This document shows positions 56,820 to 64,000 of a DNA stretch of 64,000 nt, piece by piece. Source of the stretch: Spisula solida (Eukaryota; Mollusca; Bivalvia; Venerida; Mactridae); assembly GCA_947247005.1 (NCBI GenBank), contig OX365954.1, positions 2,806,001-2,870,000 of the forward strand, read 5' to 3'. The notes under the pieces are model-generated. The model was not told the DNA's origin, ran no database searches, and worked only from the letters and a program-made list of their open reading frames with translations. The first letter of the stretch is position 1. Each line of letters begins with the position of its first letter. The position numbers and the translations under genes were made by a program.

Positions 56820-58260
56820 CAGGTAGCGTACACAGAGTCTCGTCCATGGAGCAATATTATATGCATGACGAAATAATTTGCAATCAAATGCATTTGAATT
56901 GTCTGTATTCATATGTATATAAGTATGACAGTACCATTGACAACCGTATATTATAGACTTACAAGTCATAACTATTTGGTAATAAGCCGAAGCCAAAAAT
57001 GACTTGCATACACTGATAATCAAAAACTTTATCGGCGGCAGAATAGGGCCTACATATCAATAGTATTGGCCACATTTACGCTTTGATTTCATAAAACAAT
57101 CGCATTCATCAGTATCAAACCTAGACTAAGTTGTGAATATTCATTAAATTCATTTATAAATAATAGCCATATGTATTAATGAGATTACTGCGAAACAACG
57201 ATCGACATTAGTCATCAAATAAGATTTTAACAATTGTTTCAATCCAAGAGTCATCAAGCTTTGCACATTTCACATTTGAGGCCCATATGAAACATTTCGG
57301 TTGCGTTTAATGCTCCATGGACACGGAGTCATTCTCGTATGCACCTGCTTCGTCTTATCGATGATTTGTTCGTAATATGGCGTTCAGGTACACGCTTGGT
57401 TTAATAAGCACTGTAACTTACTCTGTGGTAGAGAACATGCGATGATCGTGCAGTTTACCCATACCATGGTCAGTAGTAATCAAGTCTAGTTATGACAATA
57501 GTCAATCCATGAATTGTATTTTGTTGACTACGTGTAATTCTAAGGGTTTTCTATTTGCGATGTCAACATATTTACGGAGCAATTAAAATTAAGGACAAGG
57601 GCATGCTTTAGTTAAGGTTTTAGGTCATGTTGCATCAATATTTTAAAGAAACTGAACTAGAATAAAAGCACACTGAAACAGTTGTGCGCTCATTAAATCC
57701 CTGAATGTAAATTAGTCTGGACATATCAAGTGGTATGTGACGTTATTTTATGCTACGTAAATTTATATCTGTCAAGTCTTTTATTCTTTGACTGGTTTTA
57801 ATGAGACTTCCTCGAGGCTCAAGACGAGAATGAAGACCACCAACACAGCGTTATATCTTACAACAACATGTTCCTTGGCTTGAGTGTCGAGGGCTTCTCG
57901 TTAAAATCGGTCAAACTCGTTCAAAAAAGACAATCGGACTGGTCCAATATATTTAGAAATATGTGCAAAACATAACCGAACCTTTAGATATACACAGGTA
58001 TGGCACAGATGCACTAAATATATATTAATGTGAACTGAATATGGTTATAAATGACAATTCGAAGGAACTAATACACGCATCGTCATTAGATACCGTATTA
58101 TTACATGGATACAGGCATGTCCGGCGCTGCAGAAGTGCGCCTAGCTCTTATTTCGAATGGACAACACAGCCTGGCGCACTGTGCAACGATACAATGTTTC
58201 CTGTCACCTTTAACCAGATACTTTGCACTCCACACGGTAATACTATAAATAGAATTTCCG
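56820..58260. other. No gene recognised
   Basis: A+T-rich sequence without recognisable exons, TIR pairs or tandem arrays. A weak partial inverse relation (CTCGAGGCTCAAGACGAG versus CTTGAGTGTCGAGGG) occurs near 57810-57890. Confidence 0.4.
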
Positions 58261-58274
58261 AAAAGTCCAGTTAC

Positions 58275-58345
58275 CATGCTGAGAATTGAACACACAAGCT
58301 CTGGATTGACGGCCCCAGTGCGTTACCACTGAGCTGTCGCCGCTG
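58275..58345 (-). tRNA. tRNA-like sequence (SINE head)
   Basis: On the - strand GGCGACAGCTCAGTGGTAAC (A box) and GTGTGTTCAATTCTC (B box) at nearly canonical spacing. A mismatched T stem argues for a pseudogene. Confidence 0.4.
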
Positions 58346-58679
58346 TTCATGTTCCACTATATTAGAGTTCATGTAGACCTTTGTGAATACATGTTTCATC
58401 TTTGTACATAGTCTAAACTTTCAAACACTTAAGAATGCAGATAGGTTAGCAAACAATATTGTTTAGGAAGTACAGTTTCAGCTTGTTCCTGCTTCCGTTA
58501 ATCATAACATTTATAATATTGCGGTTAGAGTTACTTGAAATGTAAATGTTGTACTTCACAACCGGATGCGTATGGCATGAAAGATAATGGGGCCCAAGAC
58601 AATACTAGGTTTGAACAAAACTATATCCGTGAAATAAATTTCCCCGAAGAGTGTACATTACATTATTACTCCAACGCAG

Positions 58680-58800
58680 GTTTCCTTAGGTAGCCCAATG
58701 ACCAGGGGAAGTCAAAATGTCAAAGGGTTGCTGAACGGCTGAACGGCAGAACGGCAGAACGGCTGAACTGCTGAAAGCAGCTCTCAAAAATTGGTAACTT
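58680..58800. repeat. Dispersed repeat shared with 5513-5606, with CTGAACGG expansion
   Basis: The same blocks as at 5513, but the GGCTGAAC part is expanded into four or five copies of GCTGAACG/GCAGAACG (58730-58770). Confidence 0.7.
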
Positions 58801-58845
58801 TTTGAACTTAACTTATTAAGACTACTTTCAACTGGAGTTGGAGAT

Positions 58846-59187
58846 ATGCTCTGCTTTCCTGAAGAACTGGACACTTCGGAGTCTTCTGAAAAGGTCACTT
58901 TGCAACGTTACGATTATGAAACATTGGTTGCTAATGACAAAACCCACCGAAAGCTCGCACTCATGACGAAGACCACGTCCACTGGTGAAATGTTTAATTA
59001 CTTTATTAAGTTACTGCAAACCTTTCCCGGACACCAGCACCGTGCAAACTGGCAGCAGGCACAGTTCAAGTCACTGATAGAAAATCGTCCGATGACAGAT
59101 TGCGTAGTTGTTAATGACTTTAGTGAAAACTATCGTTGCGCCGAAAAGATGAACTACAGTCATGTTATTTCAAGAAAACGGAGATAA
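58846..59187 (+). pseudogene. Transposon-derived ORF fragment (DFSENYRC family), 113 codons
   Basis: An open frame with TKTTSTGEMFNYFIKLLQTF, PGHQHRANWQQAQFKSLIEN and VVVNDFSENYRC. The combination of (P)xHxxRxxWQxxQ and D(F/Y)xENYRC is shared by a large family of uncharacterised, transposon-associated proteins with an RNase H-like fold found in many invertebrates and fish; D and E of DFSENY are likely catalytic-site residues. The frame stops soon after (RKRR), so about two thirds of the usual domain is missing. No introns and no promoter seen; a fragment is likelier than a domesticated gene. Confidence 0.55.
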
Positions 59188-59989
59188 CTATACATGTTTC
59201 GATCATACATAGACATTCGCTTTTAGAATTGGATGGTTTTAAAATACCTCATCGAACAGAGAAATTGTTACAGAAATATTGTATGTGATACAGTGATAAG
59301 CCCTGATCAAACGCACGATAATATGTTCGTAAGAACGGTACGTCAGAGGACTGTCATATAAGCCGCTGAAACAATGTGTTGATAGTAAGAAGATCAGTCA
59401 TGGACAATGCAAGCAATTGAGATACATTGTAGTTGGAGTAACGAGTACAAGACTCCACTCCAAGACAGTTAATATGCACCTTGAATATGTCATGGAAATT
59501 CAATCCTGAGTAGATCATCTCATGTAAGATAGAACGTGAAACATGAAGCAGTTATTGTCATTTGAAAAACGCGAATTACATCATTCTATATTGCATTGAA
59601 TACTTGGAAATTAAAACAGGCCTTTAGAAAAAATGAATACATTTTAAAATGTCTTCAGAACAAAGCAGCGAGTAATCCGTGAAGCACAGACTGGCAACTG
59701 TTTCTCTTGTGTTTGGTTTTATCCATTTCATAATGATTTAATATACTACTCAACATTTGATAAGGGTCAAGAAAGTTTCCATTTGAATATTTTGCAAATT
59801 GAATGAGAGTGACTGATAGAATTGTCAGAAACATAATGATATATCTGCAATATTGCAAACAAATAAAGATTACTTCAAAATTTAATGTCGAAGTGCTGAT
59901 AAGCCCAACCCCATTAAAATATTCGTCACGGTTGCATTCAAGCTTCTGTAATAACATATTGTAGTCCATTTCTTGGCATTTTGGGTCTT

Positions 59990-60306
59990 ACTTGATATAC
60001 AAATAAAAACGAGACAAAAAATTCCAAGTTTTGCTTGCCATTTTTGGCCCTGCAAATAGGGTTTGTTGGTCATTTAGGAGTTTTTCTTCTTCACATAGTA
60101 CTGTATTTTTATATTTGTTACATCCTTTGTTAGTGAGAAAAGGTTTCACTGTAGGCCAGAAAGTATTTGATTTACAGTCACCCACACATCTGTCTATAAA
60201 GTATTTGTTCATAGATTTTCTGGATAGTTTTGTAACTAAATTTCTTTGTTTTCTAAACGTTTCCCAGTTTGCAGCAGACCTATTGGCATTAAAGGAGCAG
60301 GGATGA
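59990..60306 (-). pseudogene. LINE fragment between endonuclease and RT
   Basis: On the - strand NWETFRKQRNLVTKLSRKS, FWPTVKPFLTNKGCNK and VLCEEEKLLNDQQ read in one frame. W-x-x-FRKQRN and (W)xxxKPFLTNKG are typical of the linker just before RT in CR1/jockey-like ORF2 proteins. Everything after NDQQ loses similarity. Confidence 0.7.
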
Positions 60307-60349
60307 TAAGGGGTGATTTTGGCCCCACTTCCAATTTTTATGAAACTTT

Positions 60350-61040
60350 TATCATTCAAAGGTATGCACATCCAGTGAAAGATTTTAATATTTTTATACA
60401 TTTTTTTTCATTTTTGTTGCCATGGCAACCATTTTTTAAATTACACAAAATGCCAAAATGCGTATTTTACATGGTACTTTAGTGAAAATGTTGTTGATGA
60501 AAGACCATACCTCATTGAGTATGATTCAAATATTTATTTCTTCATTTTCATATTTTTGGTTGCCATAGCAACCATTTATTGTTTTAACTTAAATATGTTT
60601 AATCAAAGTTTATAAGACATTTTTTATAAGTGATGTCAATGATATACACAACATTCAATTGTATGGTTCAAATTATTGATGTTATATTTTATTGATTTTG
60701 TTGCCATAGCAACCACTTCAAAAATCTCAAAAAACACCCAATTTTCAGTTTTCCCTTATTTTTTGTGAATGTACCATAAATGAAGGACTTTATATCCCTG
60801 CATAATAAACAGACATGGTTTATTCATTCTAATTCTTTATCGTTGCCATAGCAACCATTTCTAGAAAACAACCAGTACGTGGAAAATGACCATATTTCAC
60901 ATTTATGACTTTTTATGTAACTACATGTATTATGTCAATGAAAAACATTTCTTCTTTGTGTCCCTTTTCATTCATCTGCTATGGTGTTTTCTGTTTCCAT
61001 AGCGACCATTTCTTTAAATTAAATAGAATATGTAGAAAAT
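60350..61040. repeat. ~142-bp tandem array, 5 units, each with an RFX X-box-like palindrome
   Basis: GTTGCCATGGCAAC at 60416-60429, GTTGCCATAGCAAC at 60559, 60700 and 60842, and GTTTCCATAGCGAC at 60993. Spacing is 143, 141, 142 and 151 bp. The sequence between is A+T-rich and diverged, so the palindrome is better conserved than its surroundings. Confidence 0.85.
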
Positions 61041-62900
61041 TGTGGTACTGCATGCCAACAAAACACAAGTTGAAAGTATAGAGTTTACCTCTATGTAAAA
61101 GTGCTTGTTGTAGTAAGTGTTGCTATTAATATATCAGTATATTACTGGTGTATTGAAGTCACATTAAAACTGGTTACTGGTATTTGTGCAACCTTTTAGT
61201 GAGTTATTGTGATAGTCAATTGGTCTAACATGTTCATTCTTTTGCATTACTAAGTGAAATACAGTACATATTTGAATCCCACTTCCCATTACAGGTGCAC
61301 AGTATTGAAACCAGACTGATCAAGCTACTGTCTATGGAAGAATAATTGACCTCCACTACATAATTATGTCTGAAATATTTTTTCAAATCTTTGTGTTTGT
61401 CACTTAAGTGTGTGTGATTACAACAACCCTCCTTATTCTTTGAAGAGTCAAGCTAAAAACAAGCAAAACTGTATTTCATATTATTTTTTTATGAAAAAAA
61501 TGTCAATAAAAAGACAAACACTGTCAAGTAAAACATGAACACTTTAATTTTATGGTAATTGTCACATACTCCCAAAACATCTTTTTATGTATTTGTACAT
61601 AAAATGATCACATGGAATTACAGAACCAGAAAGAGGCATATATTATATATGTTAGAGAACATGCAGTTTAATCTTATCACTGGTTCACTTGTAAAATAGC
61701 CAATGGGACAATATCAAATTGCAATGATTGTCACAGCAATGAAACCAAATAATCTAGTTGTTTATTAGGCATTTTAGTTGAGGTTTAACATAGGTGTACA
61801 GCATAAACCCATGTAAATGTTGACTTATACATTTTTTTTAAATTCAATTCAGCCACTGTAAGATTAGTGATAAAGCAGTATAACTGGTCAACTTTGATAG
61901 TGAAGACCATCCATTCAAACAATTAATAAACAATGTAGCACAATAAAACAAGTTTACCTCACTTACAATCATCCTCTTTGATACAATCAGCAAAACATTT
62001 AGGACAAAATGGTATTTTTTGATGATTTACTCTTATTCAATTTCAATCCTACTCAATATGAAACAGACTTAATTGTTCATAAGGCAACATACTTATTGCA
62101 GTTTTACTGCATATGTGCATGTATAGTAATTACTATTAGTGCATAATATATACAATTATGTTATACATGTATTTGATTATGAATCACAATTAATACATAA
62201 ACAAATTAACACTTGTAAGTTAACTCAACAATTAACATACATTATATGTAAAGTAATGTTATATACATCTATAGGAAATAACATTAAACAATTAAAATGT
62301 AACAAGTGAAGAAATAAACTTATTAATCCAATGTAGTATCAATTAGATGAAGAAGTCCACTTTTGAAAAGGCAAAATCAAAACGCCCAGGTTATGTAAGG
62401 ACATTGTTTGCTACCATTTACTAGTACTGTAGCTGTTATAAATACTCCATTAGGGTGATAATATCAATATTACCTTAACAAAAAGTTATATGACTTAGAC
62501 AGAAAAGAGCTGTAACTGACAACAAACAGTTTTTACATGGCAAATTGAACTAAACACTAATAGTTCCAGTCTTCTATACACACTGTAGTGCATCAGTACA
62601 AAGATCTAAATGATGTATTTTTTTAGATCTTTGATAAGTACAATTTCCAAGTTATATAAAGCACAAAAGTCAGGAACATTCAATTTGAAAGAAGTCCTAT
62701 TGCAAGCAACAAACAGTTGAAAATTGAGTTTGTCATTTTTGATTGGTAAATTATATAAAGTGACTTGCTAATGATAAGTTCTACAAACTACACCCATTCT
62801 GATGGCAGCAAAGACAGCATGATCAAGTGAACTTTGCTATCCAAACAAGAAAGAAGGAATCTGACATGAACATGTATATATGACACAATTTAAGTTTTAA
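61040..62900. other. A+T-rich region, no gene recognised; possible 3' UTR of a minus-strand gene
   Basis: No coding similarity on either strand. If the exon at 63241-63293 is real, its 3' UTR would run leftward through here; an ATTAAA on the - strand at about 61546 could end it. Confidence 0.25.
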
Positions 62901-62919
62901 TGGGTTTATGTGCACGTGC

Positions 62920-63240
62920 ACAGTACTGGTGAGTGTTGTATTTCCTATCCGATTTGTTATAATCTTTACAATACTGGTCACATGCACAGTTCAGTTCTAT
63001 TGAGTGATGCCTTCCCTGTCAGATTTGTTATAACCATTCTACAATACTGGTCATATGTACAGTTCTATTGAGTGATGCCTTCCCTGTCAGATTTGTTATA
63101 ACCATTTTACAATACTGGTCACATGTACAGTTCAGATGAGTAATGCCATCTCTGTCAGATTTGTTGTAACCATTTTACAATATTGGTCACATGGATGATG
63201 AACAGTTCTGTCAGATTTGTTATAATCTTTTTACAATATA
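62920..63240. repeat. ~80-bp tandem repeat, 4 copies
   Basis: Units contain CTGTCAGATTTGTTATAACC, TTTACAATACTGGTCACATG and CAGTTCxxxTGAGTxATGCC. The last copies are more diverged. Confidence 0.85.
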
Positions 63241-63293
63241 ATCTACTCATCACATGCACATTTCAGTTGACCTTTGGTAGCCTTGACAAGTGT
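63241..63293 (-). CDS. Candidate terminal exon of an unidentified minus-strand gene
   Basis: On the - strand tttttcag is followed by a frame reading TLVKATKGQLKCACDE and a TAG stop. The acceptor is good and the peptide looks like a protein C-terminus, but I do not recognise the family. Upstream exons would lie beyond or near the right edge of the window; none was found between 63300 and 64000. Confidence 0.3.
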
Positions 63294-63387
63294 CTGAAAA
63301 ATACAAAATAATACTTTAAATTATGAACAGTGTAAACTTATTACATTTTTAGTATTTCAATCTATAATTAAATAAAAATAATAAAAA

Positions 63388-63475
63388 AATCGGCTCGACC
63401 GAGCTTTGAACCACGACCGTCAATGTGGTGCGCGAGTAGCCATACCACTCGGCTATAGACATACTATAGAAAGTA
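63388..63475 (-). tRNA. tRNA-like sequence, class II-like
   Basis: On the - strand TATAGCCGAGTGGTATGGC (A box, Leu/Ser-like) and GTCGTGGTTCAAAGCTCGG (B box) with about 35 bases between. CGGTCGAGCCG downstream may form its own stem. Not clearly foldable as a complete tRNA. Confidence 0.4.
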
Positions 63476-64000
63476 TCTCCTTATTTTTTACAATTCATAC
63501 CTAATATTGCAGAGCAATTGACCAACGATTAAGGATCGTTTCTTGATATGCTTTGAACCAACGTGTTAGATAAATCACACCAATGCTGAACCAAAGCAAA
63601 CAGTATTTTAGACCATGCATTGGTGTACAATCTGACGCAGATCACCGTCCGAATCTGGTCTCACTCTCACCGTGAATGTTTGAAAAACTGGTTCGTAAAC
63701 CGACACTGTGTAGGTTTAATTTACGTTATAATAAGTCTGGTATCCCTTTATTCGTATTTCATATATTAACAGGCTCAAATCTCGTCAATTTCAATGGGAA
63801 TTTCAGACATCATTTTGCAGACGAAACGTGTGCAAAACGGTGTTGATTCAATGAAAGTCAGAAACACGATAGAAATTACTCTAGTAATAAATTAAAAATG
63901 TTTACTTACTTACTCGCACAGTAAAGTATTTTGACGATATGAAAATGGAATCTGGCTAATAGTTGTTTGTTTATTGATCACCCGACCACCTGTCAAACTG

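Overview
The window is a stretch of animal nuclear genome, A+T rich and crowded with repeats. Short exons bounded by GT/AG signals, introns of 0.2-12 kb, dozens of short inverted-repeat transposons, tRNA-derived repeats and frequent ATGTACATGTA-type motifs suggest a lophotrochozoan, most probably a bivalve mollusc. The phylum assignment is inference; the eukaryotic gene structure is read directly.

Two complete protein-coding genes were reconstructed exon by exon, and they lie tail to tail. On the + strand, 2097-30120, is an SSUH2 (SSU-2 homologue) gene: 11 coding exons, 399 residues, with a DnaJ-like cysteine-rich zinc domain and a C-terminus that looks prenylated (CCCGCSVL). A second candidate first exon at 12654-12666 splices in the same phase and would give a 398-residue form. 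On the - strand, 53191-41099, is EDEM1, an ER degradation-enhancing alpha-mannosidase-like protein of glycosyl hydrolase family 47: 12 coding exons, 572 residues, signal peptide present and all recognisable catalytic acids present. An ERSE-like site and an ETS site lie upstream of it, fitting a gene of the unfolded-protein response. The two genes have no obvious functional link; they share only position. All splice junctions chosen keep frame with GT/AG borders.

Layout: 1-2000 upstream repeats, including a truncated LINE; 2.1-30.1 kb SSUH2, whose introns hold a 43-bp C-rich minisatellite, a 24-bp array, a 946-bp mariner-like element, a ~155-bp array, a nested ~2 kb duplication, a 22-bp array and several MITEs; 30.1-41.0 kb a gene-free intergenic block made of pogo-like TIR elements, a palindromic array, a Harbinger-like element filled with a 158-bp satellite, and dispersed repeats; 41.1-53.2 kb EDEM1, whose introns hold nested TIR elements, paired MITEs and a 181-bp insertion with a 13-bp target-site duplication and a hammerhead-ribozyme-like core; 53.2-64 kb promoter region, a decayed CR1/jockey-type LINE, a transposon-derived ORF, another LINE scrap, a ~142-bp array in which each unit carries an RFX X-box-like palindrome, and a candidate terminal exon of an unidentified - strand gene at the right edge.

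The most unusual observations are the HHR-like retroposed insertion just downstream of an EDEM1 splice donor, the X-box arrays at two loci, the 77-bp duplication of the EDEM1 C-terminal coding segment into its own 3' UTR, and the paired first exons of SSUH2. Nothing here amounts to a clear new multi-gene system.
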